NCBI GenBank assembly: GCA_023408815.1
Contig: JAEYJO010000074.1
Location: 21,996-85,995, forward strand
Reading direction: 5' to 3'
DNA from: Bacillota bacterium
GTDB lineage: Bacteria > Bacillota > Clostridia > Lachnospirales > Lachnospiraceae
Length of the DNA: 64,000 nucleotides
Positions 1-8,738 of the stretch are shown one piece after another. Each line of letters starts with the position of its first letter. Within the stretch, counting starts at the first letter, position 1. The translations under genes were made by a program, and so were the position numbers. The notes under the pieces were generated by a model. It saw nothing but the letters and a program-made list of their open reading frames with translations. It was not told the DNA's origin and ran no database searches.

Positions 1-336
1 TTTTCTGATCAGATCGCGGTAATTTTCAATAATACCGTTATGAATTACCGTTACCTTTTCATATTTGTGGGGGTGCGCATTCTCATCGCTCACTCCGCCG
101 TGGGTGGCCCATCTGGTATGGCCGATACCGCAGTTGCCCTCTATCGTCTCATTTTCACACAGATTTCTTAAATCTTTTACTCTTCCCGCACATTTATAAA
201 TCCGTGTCTGCTTCGATCCGCTTTCACATATTGCGATACCTGCACTGTCGTAGCCTCTGTATTCCAACGTTTCCAAGGCATCGAGCATAATATCCTTCGC
301 CGCATTTTTACCTGTATATCCAATAATTCCACACAT
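1..336 (-). CDS. glmS: Glutamine--fructose-6-phosphate aminotransferase, N-terminal part (runs off the window)
   Basis: The reverse strand reads from an ATG at 336 into MCGIIGYTG, the N-terminal glutaminase signature in which Cys2 is the catalytic nucleophile after Met removal. The frame stays open to base 1, giving 112 codons of a protein normally about 600 residues long, so the C-terminal part lies outside. The enzyme makes glucosamine-6-phosphate from fructose-6-phosphate and glutamine, the first step to UDP-GlcNAc and peptidoglycan. The upstream glmS ribozyme independently confirms identity and indicates feedback control by its product. Confidence 0.96.
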   Translation of the reverse strand, partial: MCGIIGYTGKNAAKDIMLDALETLEYRGYDSAGIAICESGSKQTRIYKCAGRVKDLRNLCENETIEGNCGIGHTRWATHGGVSDENAHPHKYEKVTVIHNGIIENYRDLIRK

Positions 337-379
337 AAATTTTCCTCATCTTTCATTCATAATTCTTATTTTTAATGAT

Positions 380-545
380 AAACCAATAAGTCCTCCGTTA
401 TACCGTTTTTGTTTTGCAGTTACCTGCATATTTGCCGGTATATCTCGCACCGGAGGAGTACGGGAAGGTATCCGCCGAATTTTCGATAACCTTCCTCCCT
501 CGTTAACCTGCCTTTTCGCTCAGGGCAGGTGCATGGCGCTAGATG
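380..545 (-). ncRNA. glmS ribozyme/riboswitch
   Basis: On the minus strand the region matches the glmS ribozyme: AGCGCC at the predicted cleavage site (scission between 540 and 539), a pairing arm CACCTGCC with GGCAGG, the conserved core GGTTATCGAAAATTCGGCGG, then a 3' structured part before the glmS start. The family self-cleaves when bound to glucosamine-6-phosphate, which lowers glmS expression. The 3' boundary is approximate. Confidence 0.93.
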
Positions 546-645
546 GGAAAATATGGGAAATTATTCTACCGATACACATCAGGTTTGTGTATCTGAAATG
601 AATGCAATCGTCTATTCAATTTTCAAGGTACTGATTACTTGTGGC

Positions 646-674
646 ATTATATCATACTTCTTTTTTTCTGTAAA
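646..674 (-). promoter_or_regulatory. glmS promoter
   Basis: Minus-strand TTTACA (669-674), 17 bp spacer, TATAAT (646-651). Transcription would start near 639, giving a leader of about 100 nt before the ribozyme cleavage site. No other gene is supported between 545 and 833. Confidence 0.8.
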
Positions 675-782
675 CTTTCCCCTCTATATATCTTATTATT
701 ATTTGGAAATTGCGTTACTGAGAACGGAGTAAACAGTAACGGATTTGTGAAACTGCCGGATGCAAAAATTTCATGTAAATAT

Positions 783-862
783 GCCGGCACAGAAACGTCA
801 GGGTTTCTATACCGGCACACTCTGCGAGAGTTAAATGCCCCGCAACTTGCTGCGGGGCATTT
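783..862. terminator. Terminator after metK plus an adjacent second hairpin
   Basis: A perfect 12-bp stem (833-844 with 851-862, 6-nt loop, arm AAATGCCCCGCA) lies just after the metK stop. A second interrupted hairpin (GCCGG/CCGGC and AGAAAC/GTTTCT, 783-816) follows. Neither has a strong U-tract, so the pair may act as a combined stop or as transcript 3'-end protection. Confidence 0.75.
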
Positions 863-869
863 GACTATA

Positions 870-2072
870 TTATAAATATTTTCTGAGTAAATCCACCTTG
901 TCCAGCTTCTCCCAGGGCAAATCCAGGTCGTTTCGGCCAAAATGTCCGTAAGCGGCTGTCTGCCTGTAGATCGGGCGGCGAAGGTCTAACATTTTGATGA
1001 TGCCGGCCGGGCGCAGGTCGAAGTTCTCACGGATGATTTCTATCAGCTTTTCATCTTCGATCTTCCCTGTTCCGAAGGTATCTACCATGATGGAGGTGGG
1101 CTGTGCTACGCCAATGGCATAGGAAAGCTGAATCTCACACTTTTCGGAGATGCCGGCTGCCACGATGTTTTTCGCTACGTAGCGGGCTGCATAAGCTGCG
1201 GAACGGTCTACCTTAGTGCAGTCTTTGCCGGAGAATGCGCCGCCGCCATGACGGGCATAGCCGCCGTAAGTATCGACGATGATTTTACGTCCCGTAAGCC
1301 CCGCGTCTCCGTGAGGTCCGCCGATAACGAAACGTCCGGTGGGATTGATAAAGAATTTCGTATCCGCATCGACCAATTCCTTCGGGAGAATTACATCGAA
1401 TACATATTTCTTGATATCTTCATGAATCTGCTCCTGCATCACTTCTTCGTCGTGCTGTGTGGAAAGTACCACCGCTTCCAGACGCAGAGGCTTTCCGTCT
1501 TTGTCATATTCTACGGAAACCTGACTCTTTCCGTCGGGTCTTAAATATTTTAAGGTTCCATCCTTGCGCACCTTGGTAAGCTGAAGTGCCAGCTTGTGAG
1601 CGAGGGAGATAGAATAAGGCATATATTCCTCTGTCTCGTTCGTTGCATAGCCGAACATCATACCCTGATCTCCGGCACCGATGGCTTCAATCTGCGCATC
1701 GGTCATCTTGTTTTCTGCTGCTTCCTGCTGTTTCGCTTCAAGCGCCTTGTCCACGCCCATTGCGATATCAGAGGACTGCTCATCGATAGCTACCAGTACC
1801 GCGCATGTATTGCCGTCGAAACCATATTCTGATTTCGTATAGCCGATCTCCTTAATCGTTTCACGAGCTATTTTCTGTATATCTACGTAAGCATTCGTAG
1901 TAATTTCTCCTGTTACCAGTACGAAGCCGGTGCAGGTCGCTACTTCACAGGCAACACGGCTCATAGGATCTTTTTCCATCAATGAGTCGAGTACCGCATC
2001 AGAAATGGCATCGCAGACTTTATCAGGATGCCCTTCTGTAACTGATTCCGAAGTAAATAAAAATTTTTCCAT
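870..2072 (-). CDS. metK: S-adenosylmethionine synthetase
   Basis: This 400-residue protein has the family's usual length. It carries the signatures GAGDQGMMFGYAT (middle) and GGGAFSGKD (C-terminal third), which form the ATP and metal/phosphate site, and starts MEKFLFTSESVTEGHPDK as is typical. It condenses ATP and methionine to S-adenosylmethionine in the cytoplasm. The gene stands alone, behind a SAM-I riboswitch with an intrinsic terminator, so its product shuts off its own transcription. An AAGGAGG-type ribosome site precedes the ATG. Confidence 0.98.
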   Translation of the reverse strand: MEKFLFTSESVTEGHPDKVCDAISDAVLDSLMEKDPMSRVACEVATCTGFVLVTGEITTNAYVDIQKIARETIKEIGYTKSEYGFDGNTCAVLVAIDEQSSDIAMGVDKALEAKQQEAAENKMTDAQIEAIGAGDQGMMFGYATNETEEYMPYSISLAHKLALQLTKVRKDGTLKYLRPDGKSQVSVEYDKDGKPLRLEAVVLSTQHDEEVMQEQIHEDIKKYVFDVILPKELVDADTKFFINPTGRFVIGGPHGDAGLTGRKIIVDTYGGYARHGGGAFSGKDCTKVDRSAAYAARYVAKNIVAAGISEKCEIQLSYAIGVAQPTSIMVDTFGTGKIEDEKLIEIIRENFDLRPAGIIKMLDLRRPIYRQTAAYGHFGRNDLDLPWEKLDKVDLLRKYL

Positions 2073-2147
2073 TCCAATTCCTCCTTATAATATGGATTGT
2101 GTTACTCATCGTTTATATTATGAGAAAAAATATCAATAATATAAAAT

Positions 2148-2306
2148 GTCCGCTTACAAGAAGCGGACTCGATAATCGATAATCAAATCCTCTTATCGTT
2201 CGAACTGCAGTATTACAGCAGATTACTCGCTCAGGCAGGCACCTTCCTCGCTAGGGGTTGCCGTGGCTTCATTGGTCCTATGTACCTCCACCACTCTGAA
2301 TAAGAG
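2148..2306 (-). ncRNA. SAM-I (S-box) riboswitch with expression-platform terminator
   Basis: Reading the minus strand, P1 is CTCTTAT (near 2306) paired with ATAAGAG (near 2190). Between them are the SAM-I elements GGTGGAGG, AATGAAGCC and CGGCAACC. Downstream is a terminator hairpin GTCCGCTT/AAGCGGAC (2148-2168) followed by ATTTTAT. In this family SAM binding stabilises P1 and allows termination ahead of methionine/SAM genes, which fits metK immediately downstream. Confidence 0.95.
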
Positions 2307-2341
2307 ATTCTTTACAATATGGAATTTTCATATCTTTTTTT

Positions 2342-2370
2342 AAAATACAATAGATTTATTATTTTGTCAA
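2342..2370 (-). promoter_or_regulatory. metK promoter
   Basis: Minus-strand TTGACA (2365-2370), 17-bp spacer, TATTTT (2342-2347), placing the start just ahead of the SAM-I aptamer. Its -35 lies 9 bp from the -35 of the opposite promoter. Confidence 0.8.
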
Positions 2371-2379
2371 TGTATTTTA

Positions 2380-2408
2380 TTGACAATATTCGCCAAAACC
2401 CCTATAAT
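2380..2408 (+). promoter_or_regulatory. Promoter of the HD-GYP gene
   Basis: Plus-strand consensus TTGACA (2380-2385), 17-bp spacer, TATAAT (2403-2408), followed by about 60 nt of leader and a GGAGGGA ribosome site at 2464. Confidence 0.85.
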
Positions 2409-2475
2409 TTTTATAACATTCGCTATATTGTAACAAATGTTAACGGGGTAAATATTGTATTTCGGAGGGAGAAAC

Positions 2476-3552
2476 ATGAGGAGAGTAAACACATCGGCGC
2501 TGATACCGGGTATGGTAACAGCGGAAGATGTCTATAACTACAACAATCACTTAATTCTGCCAAGAGGGCTGATTCTGACAGATAAAGCGATTATCAAATT
2601 GGAGTTTTATTCCATCATCAACGTAAGAATTGAGGACAAGGTCGTGGAGACCCCGGAGACTCGGATCGAGGAGGATACCTCATATTCAGAGCGCCTGAAG
2701 CAGTCTCCTGAATTCCGGCGTTTTCAAGAAGACTTTTCGAAGGAAACGGATCATTTCAAGGGTGTCATAGATAATTTTGTAGGAGATAACGGGGAACTAG
2801 ATGCAGACCAGTTAGTCGAGCATGCTTTGTCTTTGCTTTCTTCAGAGAATAAATATGTTAACGTATTCGATATGCTTCACAGCATGCGCCAATTGGATGA
2901 CGTAACCTATGTGCACTGCATGAATGTAGGCTTGATTTGTAACATTTTCGCCCATTGGCTGCGAATGGATGAAGAAGAAATCCGCATCGCTACTCTAAGC
3001 GGTCTTTTACACGATATCGGCAAGATCAAAGTACCCGAAAAAATTCTCAAAAAACCCGGAAATCTCACGGCATGGGAGCTTAGCGTGGTTAAGACACATC
3101 CTAAAGAATCCTACAAGATGCTGGAAAATCATCCGCTGAGCATTCACGTTAAGAACGCAGCACTGATGCATCACGAACGCTGTGACGGTTCCGGCTATCC
3201 TTTGGGACTCACATCCGGCAGCATCGACCCTTATGCTAAAATAGTAGCCATAGCCGACGTATACGACGCCATGACCAGTGCCCGGGTTTATCGCGGTCCG
3301 CTGTGTCCCTTCAAGGTAATCGAGACCTTTGAGAACGAGGGTTTTCAAAAGTACGATTCGAAATACATTCTCACCTTCCTTGAAAATATTGTGGATACCT
3401 ATCTTTTGCACGATGTCCGTCTCGCCAATGGGGAAATCGGAAAAATTGTATATATCAATCCCCATAAACTATCCAAACCCACCATTAAGATCGGAGAAAA
3501 ATATATTAACCTTTCGCAGGAACCGCATCTATTTATCGATGCGATATTATAG
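2476..3552 (+). CDS. HD-GYP domain protein, probable cyclic-di-GMP phosphodiesterase
   Basis: The start is set at 2476 because GGAGGGA sits 5 nt upstream; an in-frame ATG at 2455 has no ribosome site. The 358-residue product has an N-terminal region of about 130 residues without recognised motifs, then an HD-GYP domain: LLHDIGK, HHERCDGSGYP and ADVYDAMTS are all intact. Such domains hydrolyse c-di-GMP with bound metal and usually control motility and biofilm. There is no membrane segment or receiver domain, so the input signal is unknown. It is transcribed alone from a strong promoter back-to-back with metK. Confidence 0.9.
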   Translation: MRRVNTSALIPGMVTAEDVYNYNNHLILPRGLILTDKAIIKLEFYSIINVRIEDKVVETPETRIEEDTSYSERLKQSPEFRRFQEDFSKETDHFKGVIDNFVGDNGELDADQLVEHALSLLSSENKYVNVFDMLHSMRQLDDVTYVHCMNVGLICNIFAHWLRMDEEEIRIATLSGLLHDIGKIKVPEKILKKPGNLTAWELSVVKTHPKESYKMLENHPLSIHVKNAALMHHERCDGSGYPLGLTSGSIDPYAKIVAIADVYDAMTSARVYRGPLCPFKVIETFENEGFQKYDSKYILTFLENIVDTYLLHDVRLANGEIGKIVYINPHKLSKPTIKIGEKYINLSQEPHLFIDAIL

Positions 3553-3571
3553 AAGATAAATACCAGCACCT

Positions 3572-3610
3572 AAAAAGACACAGAAGCATTTCGCCTCATG
3601 TGTCTTTTTT
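3572..3610. terminator. Bidirectional terminator between the HD-GYP gene and murA
   Basis: Eleven-base arms AAAAAGACACA (3572-3582) and TGTGTCTTTTT (3599-3609), with T-runs on both strands, between two convergent genes. Confidence 0.88.
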
Positions 3611-3634
3611 ATCGTTCCCATCTGTCAAATGGTC

Positions 3635-4927
3635 TTAACCTACCTTCAATTTAAACTTCTGCAGCTCGCGGTCCGTATTCACCCTATCTATCTGCGCACC
3701 GAGACCCTTGAGCTTCAAATGGAAATCCTCATATCCCCGTTCGATGAATCTGATATCGTCCACAACGGTGATTCCTTCTGCCGCAAGCCCTGCCAGCACA
3801 AGCGACGCTCCTGCACGCAGATCCGGAGCAGAGATGCTCGCTCCTGTGTAACGCTCCACGCCGTCGATAATTGCGGTATTGCCTTCCACCTTGATATTCG
3901 CTCCCATTCTGGTAAGCTCGTCCACATATTTAAAACGATTTTCAAATATACTCTCCGTTACGATGCTCGTTCCCGCAGAAAGCCCAAGGGCAACCACAAT
4001 CTGAGGCTGCATATCAGTAGGAAATCCGGGGTAAGGAAGGGTCTTCACATGAGTATGGGTCAATGCCTTTGCTGATACTACGCGTACCGCATCGTCCGAT
4101 TCCTCCACCTCACAGCCGATTTCCAGAAGCTTGGAACTGATAGATTCCAAATGCTTCGGGATGACGTTCTTCACGGTAACATCCCCTCTGGTAACCGCCG
4201 CTGCGAACATAAACGTTCCCGCCTCTATCTGATCCGGAATAATCGTATATTCGCTGCCATGGAGCTTAGGAACTCCTTTAATTCGTATCACATCGGTGCC
4301 GGCACCCTTGACGTCAGCTCCCATACTATTCAAAAAGTTCGCCAAGTCGACCACATGCGGTTCCTTCGCGGCATTCTCAATCGTCGTCTTTCCGTCAGCC
4401 ATAACTGCCGCCATCATGACGTTAATCGTAGCGCCCACCGAAACCACGTCCAAATAAATATTGCTTCCACGAAGATCTTCCGCATCGGTAATAATAAGGC
4501 CGTGCTCGATCCTGACATCGGCGCCCAAAGCGCGAAACCCTTTGATATGCTGGTCTATCGGCCTTAAACCGATATTACAGCCGCCCGGCAGCGCCACTTC
4601 CGCCTTTTTATATTTTCCGAGCAAGGCTCCCAGCAAATAATAGGAAGCCCTGATTTTTTTAATAAAATCATCCTCGATAACAAGATTGTGAATGTGGGAT
4701 GCATTTATTTTTACCGTATGTCTGTCTATTCTGTTTATAATGACACCGATACTTTCCATTGCCTGAATCAGCACATTCGTATCGCGAACGTCAGGCACAT
4801 TTTCTATTACTACAGTCTCATCCGTCATAATAGTTGCCGCCAAAATAGCAAGCGCCGCATTTTTTGCACCGCCTATTTCTACTTCGCCAACTAACGGATT
4901 TCCACCCTTTATTGCGTATTGTTCCAT
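3635..4927 (-). CDS. murA: UDP-N-acetylglucosamine 1-carboxyvinyltransferase
   Basis: The 430-residue enolpyruvyl transferase starts MEQYAIKGGNPLVGEVEIGGAKNAA cut here to its recognisable core GEVEIGGAKNAA, and is full length. The catalytic cysteine is present in LPGGCNIGLRP, so it should be sensitive to fosfomycin, unlike Asp-type homologues. It adds enolpyruvate to UDP-GlcNAc, the first committed step of peptidoglycan synthesis. Firmicutes often have two copies (murAA/murAB, or murA/murZ); which one this is cannot be told. It has its own promoter. Confidence 0.95.
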   Translation of the reverse strand: MEQYAIKGGNPLVGEVEIGGAKNAALAILAATIMTDETVVIENVPDVRDTNVLIQAMESIGVIINRIDRHTVKINASHIHNLVIEDDFIKKIRASYYLLGALLGKYKKAEVALPGGCNIGLRPIDQHIKGFRALGADVRIEHGLIITDAEDLRGSNIYLDVVSVGATINVMMAAVMADGKTTIENAAKEPHVVDLANFLNSMGADVKGAGTDVIRIKGVPKLHGSEYTIIPDQIEAGTFMFAAAVTRGDVTVKNVIPKHLESISSKLLEIGCEVEESDDAVRVVSAKALTHTHVKTLPYPGFPTDMQPQIVVALGLSAGTSIVTESIFENRFKYVDELTRMGANIKVEGNTAIIDGVERYTGASISAPDLRAGASLVLAGLAAEGITVVDDIRFIERGYEDFHLKLKGLGAQIDRVNTDRELQKFKLKVG

Positions 4928-5018
4928 GGTGTACCCTCTATCTAATCCCTATTTCTATTTAAAACCTCGCCGTACCCGCTCCGGTCAGCAAAATTTAACC
5001 ATCAATCTTATCTTTATG

Positions 5019-5046
5019 ATTATACCATAAATTGCACATTTGTAAA
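5019..5046 (-). promoter_or_regulatory. murA promoter with overlapping imperfect palindrome
   Basis: Minus-strand TTTACA (5041-5046), 16-bp spacer, TATAAT (5019-5024). An imperfect dyad of the form TGCA-ATTT-AAAT-TGCA covers the -35 region at about 5032-5053 and could be an operator. Confidence 0.65.
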
Positions 5047-5082
5047 TGGTGCATTTCATCCCCAAATTTCAGCATAAAATTT

Positions 5083-6675
5083 TTAATTCAGATATTTTAA
5101 AGGGTTCACCTGACTGCCTCCAATCAGTATCTCAAAATGAACATGAGGCCCTGAGCTGACGCCTGTATTCCCGCTGAGGGCAATCTTCTGCCCCTGCGAT
5201 ACCGTCTGTCCTACAGAAACGAGAACCTTGCTCAAATGTCCATATCTCGTCTGCCTTCCGTCAGCATGATTAATATATACCACATACCCGTAGCCGCTTC
5301 CCCATCCGGCCTTTGCGACAGTTCCTGCCGAGGAGGCCATAACTGCAGTTCCCACCGGAGTTGCCCAGTCTATCCCCTTATGGTAGGTACTTGCTCCCTT
5401 GGTCGGTCTGCTTCTGGCACCAAAGCCCGAAGAAAGACGTCCGCCGGAAATCGGTTTGATATAAGTAGGAGGTATCTTCGTTCCCCGCTCCACGATTTTG
5501 GGCACCGCTTGATAGGTAACCTCTTCCTTTACGATCTCCCTAGACATCTCCGCATTATTCCTGTAGGAAACAATCGCCACTACTTTTCGGTGTCCTGCCG
5601 ACGGCTCCTGTCTGGTTACGCTTTCCGTAGTATACCAGTCGTCGTTATCCACATAGACTACCTCAGCTTCGTAATCCTCTTCATAGTATACCTCCTCCTG
5701 CCGCTCTACGGACAATTCCGGCTCCGGCACCGTTACAATGATTTCATCTCCTACGCGGATAGTGGAGGTCTCGCTTTCGATCCCATCATTCATCTCGATA
5801 AGCTTCTCTATGGTCAGATTATTTTCCGACGCGATTTTCGACAAGGTATCTCCCGATACTACTTCATATATCTGATTTTTCTCCTGTTCCTTGGTAACTT
5901 CCTCAATGGCTTCACCAAGGGGCATCAATTCATCCTCTGAAAGATAGGATTCCACTACCTCCACCGAATCTGCGAACTCTAACGACTTAAGTCCCAGCTC
6001 ATAGTCGGAAAAATCCTTCTCCCCCGCCGGTTCTACGGCATCGAAAATTTCATCCAGCCTCTCATAAATTCCAACAGAGGCCAGTACCTCCTGCTCCGCC
6101 TTTTCCTCCTGTTGTTCCTCTCTGGAAACCACACTGGTAGTCAAAACATTCAATTCCCTCGAACAATCCAGTATGAGATCCACATAGTACTGGTCCTCAG
6201 GATCATATTTATCGATAGAAGCCTGCAATAACTGCAGGACTTCTTCTTTGCTGGCAAGGTTAACAGTATATTCGTTTATCTTTACCGTATAGGAACGGTG
6301 CAGCGTCTTTTTAATATTGTTTTCCAGAACATTTTCCATGTTCTGGACAAGGACGGACTTATCGTCGATATGCCCCCAGAACACCTCTTCTCCCTTAAGT
6401 TCCAGATCGCTGTCGATTAAAACCAGTTCTTCGCCGCCGCCTGCAAGTGCCTTTCTCGCCTCCTTTAAAGCTTCCTCCGCCACCGTGGTGTCGCCGACTT
6501 TTCCTACATCCGTTCCGTTTAAAAACACTGTAAACATATTATCTCCCGTACTTTCAATTTTAGTATAGGAGGGCATAAAAAATATGCTGGCAATAACAGC
6601 CAACACAGCTATTTTAATGGAACGTATTTGTAATCTTTTATAATATTTCGTGATTTTTTTCATAGCGATAACCAT
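5083..6675 (-). CDS. Membrane-anchored LysM / G5 / M23 peptidoglycan endopeptidase
   Basis: This 530-residue exported protein has a basic N-terminus and one hydrophobic segment (about residues 19-36). A long acidic linker follows, then LysM (about 270-315, YEVVSGDTLSKIASENN), a G5-type domain (about 330-410) and a C-terminal M23 peptidase. The zinc ligands are visible in HKGIDWA and HVHFE. The family cuts peptide crosslinks in peptidoglycan, while LysM and G5 bind wall glycans. It is likely active in wall remodelling or sporulation. The start is uncertain: ATG at 6675 has AAAGGG only 2 nt away, and ATG at 6663 is the alternative. Confidence 0.9.
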   Translation of the reverse strand: MVIAMKKITKYYKRLQIRSIKIAVLAVIASIFFMPSYTKIESTGDNMFTVFLNGTDVGKVGDTTVAEEALKEARKALAGGGEELVLIDSDLELKGEEVFWGHIDDKSVLVQNMENVLENNIKKTLHRSYTVKINEYTVNLASKEEVLQLLQASIDKYDPEDQYYVDLILDCSRELNVLTTSVVSREEQQEEKAEQEVLASVGIYERLDEIFDAVEPAGEKDFSDYELGLKSLEFADSVEVVESYLSEDELMPLGEAIEEVTKEQEKNQIYEVVSGDTLSKIASENNLTIEKLIEMNDGIESETSTIRVGDEIIVTVPEPELSVERQEEVYYEEDYEAEVVYVDNDDWYTTESVTRQEPSAGHRKVVAIVSYRNNAEMSREIVKEEVTYQAVPKIVERGTKIPPTYIKPISGGRLSSGFGARSRPTKGASTYHKGIDWATPVGTAVMASSAGTVAKAGWGSGYGYVVYINHADGRQTRYGHLSKVLVSVGQTVSQGQKIALSGNTGVSSGPHVHFEILIGGSQVNPLKYLN

Positions 6676-6759
6676 GACCCTTTCAAAATCTGTCGGCTTT
6701 GCGCTTTAAACAAAATTTATAATAAAGTTTTTATTTTGTAATAAAATCGTAACATTTTT

Positions 6760-6788
6760 ATTTTATCAGCATTTATTTTAGTTGTAAA
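6760..6788 (-). promoter_or_regulatory. Promoter of the M23 peptidase gene
   Basis: Minus-strand TTTACA (6783-6788), 17-bp spacer, TAAAAT (6760-6765). Confidence 0.6.
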
Positions 6789-6877
6789 GGAAATGTTAAA
6801 TTATTGTTAATGTCAAATTACAAAAATAATGCTAGAATAGTTATTGCAAGATGCTAAAAATAACAGGAGGCTCCGGC

Positions 6878-8110
6878 ATGAATAAGGAAAATAAAGAAAA
6901 AACCATCTTCCATATCGATGTAAATTCCGCTTATCTCAGCTGGAGCGCCTTGAAAAAATTGGAAGAAGGCGACGGACAGGACTTAAGAGAAATTCCCTCT
7001 ATCATCGGCGGGGATATAGAACGCCGCCGGGGAGTCGTCTTAGCGAAGTCGATACCCGCCAAGGCTTACCATGTAAAGACCGGGGAGCCCATCGTAAGTG
7101 CGCTGCGAAAATGTCCTCACCTTATAATAGCTTCGCCGGATCACGGCCTTTACCATCGTAGATCTCAGGAGCTTATGGCCTTTTTATATGATATCTGCCC
7201 TGACCTGGAGCAGGTCAGCGTGGACGAATGCTACATGGACTATACTCCCATAGCGGACAAATATCCCTCTCCTCTGGAAGCCGCCAACATCATAAAAGAC
7301 CATATTTACGAGAAATTCGGCTATACGGTAAACGTAGGAATATCCAACAGAAAAGTACTTGCTAAAATGGCCTCCGACTTCAGGAAGCCAAACCTGGTTC
7401 ATACTTTATATGCCGATGAAATCGAAAAAAAGCTTTGGCCGCTTCCAGTCTCTTCCCTATATATGTGCGGCCGCTCCAGCGCCGAAACGCTGCATAAGCT
7501 GGAAATCCTTACCATCGGAGACCTGGCCGGAGCTGACACCTTTATATTATCAGCCCATTTAAAGAGCCATGGCATTTTGCTTTGGCAATACGCCAACGGA
7601 ATTGACAGCTCTGAAGTAATCTCAGAGCAGATAAATGCAAAAGGTATCGGCAATTCCACCACACTAAGAGAAGATGCCGTCACAAAAGAGGAAGCCTATA
7701 AAGTTCTTTTAAGCCTTTCCGAGACGGTAGCCGGCAGGCTTAGAAAATCCGCACAGCTAGCCAGTATGGTGAGTACAGAGCTCAAATACAATACCTTTCA
7801 GAGCGTGTCCCACCAAACGACCCTGCTCTCCCCCACCTGTACCACAGATGTCATTTACAAAACCGCCTGCTCCCTCTTCGACGAAATCTGGAACGGAACC
7901 CCTATCCGGCTTCTCGGTGTAAGAACATCCAAGCTGATTTCCGACGAGGAGCCTATTCAATTAAGTCTCTTCGATATTCAGGAAAAGACATCAGGCGGAT
8001 CGACTTCCAAAAAGCAGGAAAAATTGGACATGGCGTTAGATTCCATACGAAAGAAATTCGGACCGGATTCCGTTATGAGAGGAAGCTTTTTTCATGACGA
8101 GAATATATGA
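6878..8110 (+). CDS. dinB: Y-family DNA polymerase (DinB/Pol IV type), chromosomal copy
   Basis: The start at 6878 has AGGAGG 7 nt upstream; an in-frame ATG at 6851 lacks one. The 410-residue protein begins with the metal-binding FHIDVNSAYLSW, has the catalytic VSVDECYMD, and ends with QLSLF, a canonical beta-clamp-binding peptide. These enzymes bypass DNA lesions at low fidelity. The gene is alone, converging on the flavin reductase operon. No GAAC-N4-GTTC SOS box was found upstream, unlike the second copy at 18750-20012. An extended -10 (TGCTAGAAT, about 6830-6838) is the only promoter hint. Confidence 0.93.
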   Translation: MNKENKEKTIFHIDVNSAYLSWSALKKLEEGDGQDLREIPSIIGGDIERRRGVVLAKSIPAKAYHVKTGEPIVSALRKCPHLIIASPDHGLYHRRSQELMAFLYDICPDLEQVSVDECYMDYTPIADKYPSPLEAANIIKDHIYEKFGYTVNVGISNRKVLAKMASDFRKPNLVHTLYADEIEKKLWPLPVSSLYMCGRSSAETLHKLEILTIGDLAGADTFILSAHLKSHGILLWQYANGIDSSEVISEQINAKGIGNSTTLREDAVTKEEAYKVLLSLSETVAGRLRKSAQLASMVSTELKYNTFQSVSHQTTLLSPTCTTDVIYKTACSLFDEIWNGTPIRLLGVRTSKLISDEEPIQLSLFDIQEKTSGGSTSKKQEKLDMALDSIRKKFGPDSVMRGSFFHDENI

Positions 8111-8133
8111 AAAAGCGCCTCCATGCCGGCGTT
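8111..8133 (-). terminator. Probable terminator of the flavin reductase operon
   Basis: Six-base stem AGCGCC (8114-8119) with GGCGTT (8128-8133), followed on the minus strand by CTTTTTC. It overlaps the end of the convergent polymerase gene. Confidence 0.55.
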
Positions 8134-8173
8134 CAAAGGCTCAGCTGCGAAGGCTCTTCTGCTTTCTCTAATA

Positions 8174-8737
8174 TTATTTCTTTTTCACGCTATACCCAAA
8201 GGTCCCTATCTGCTTCCCAAGAGACATATAGGCCCCATGAGAATAAACAATAGGCCGTGCCGTCTCAAAATGGAATTTATTCTTCTCATCCATAAATTCC
8301 TCATCCGCATGCACCGCCACTACTTGTGCAATAAACATATCATGAGTACCCAGCTTCTTGATTTCCTTCACCGTACACTCAATATTCACCGGACTTTCCA
8401 TCAGCAGCGGTGCCTTTACGATATCAGCAGGTGCAGCTGTCAGCCCCAGTTCTTTAAACTTGTCTATGTTCCTTCCGCTTCTGACTCCGCAGTAATCTGT
8501 GGCATAGGCCAGCTTCTCTGTTGTCAGATTGATTACGAATTCCCCGGTCTCTTCTATCATATGGTAGGAATACCTCTCCGGCCGTACCGATATGGATACC
8601 ATCGGAGGGTCACTGCAGACCGTTCCCGCCCACGCTACCGTAAATAGATTCTTTTCTCCGTTCTTATCCGCCGCACTCACCAACACTACAGGAAGAGGGT
8701 AAAGCATGTTCCCAGGCTTCCAGCTCTGTTTCCCCAT
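8174..8737 (-). CDS. Flavin reductase-like, FMN-binding protein
   Basis: The 187-residue protein matches the flavin-reductase-like fold: an N-terminal PLPVVLVSAADKNGEKNLFTV strand pair with FTVAWAG, then SDPPMVSISVRP and a YSYHMIEETGEFVINL segment, all hallmarks of FMN-binding split-barrel reductases. It probably uses NAD(P)H-reduced FMN; the substrate is unknown. It starts 1 nt after the stop of the upstream coiled-coil gene, so the two are translationally coupled. Confidence 0.88.
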   Translation of the reverse strand: MGKQSWKPGNMLYPLPVVLVSAADKNGEKNLFTVAWAGTVCSDPPMVSISVRPERYSYHMIEETGEFVINLTTEKLAYATDYCGVRSGRNIDKFKELGLTAAPADIVKAPLLMESPVNIECTVKEIKKLGTHDMFIAQVVAVHADEEFMDEKNKFHFETARPIVYSHGAYMSLGKQIGTFGYSVKKK

Positions 8738-8738
8738 A

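Noticed and set aside
529..875. Two short plus-strand frames over the glmS promoter and ribozyme region
   Set aside because: They lack ribosome sites and lie over the glmS promoter, the ribozyme cleavage site and the metK terminator.
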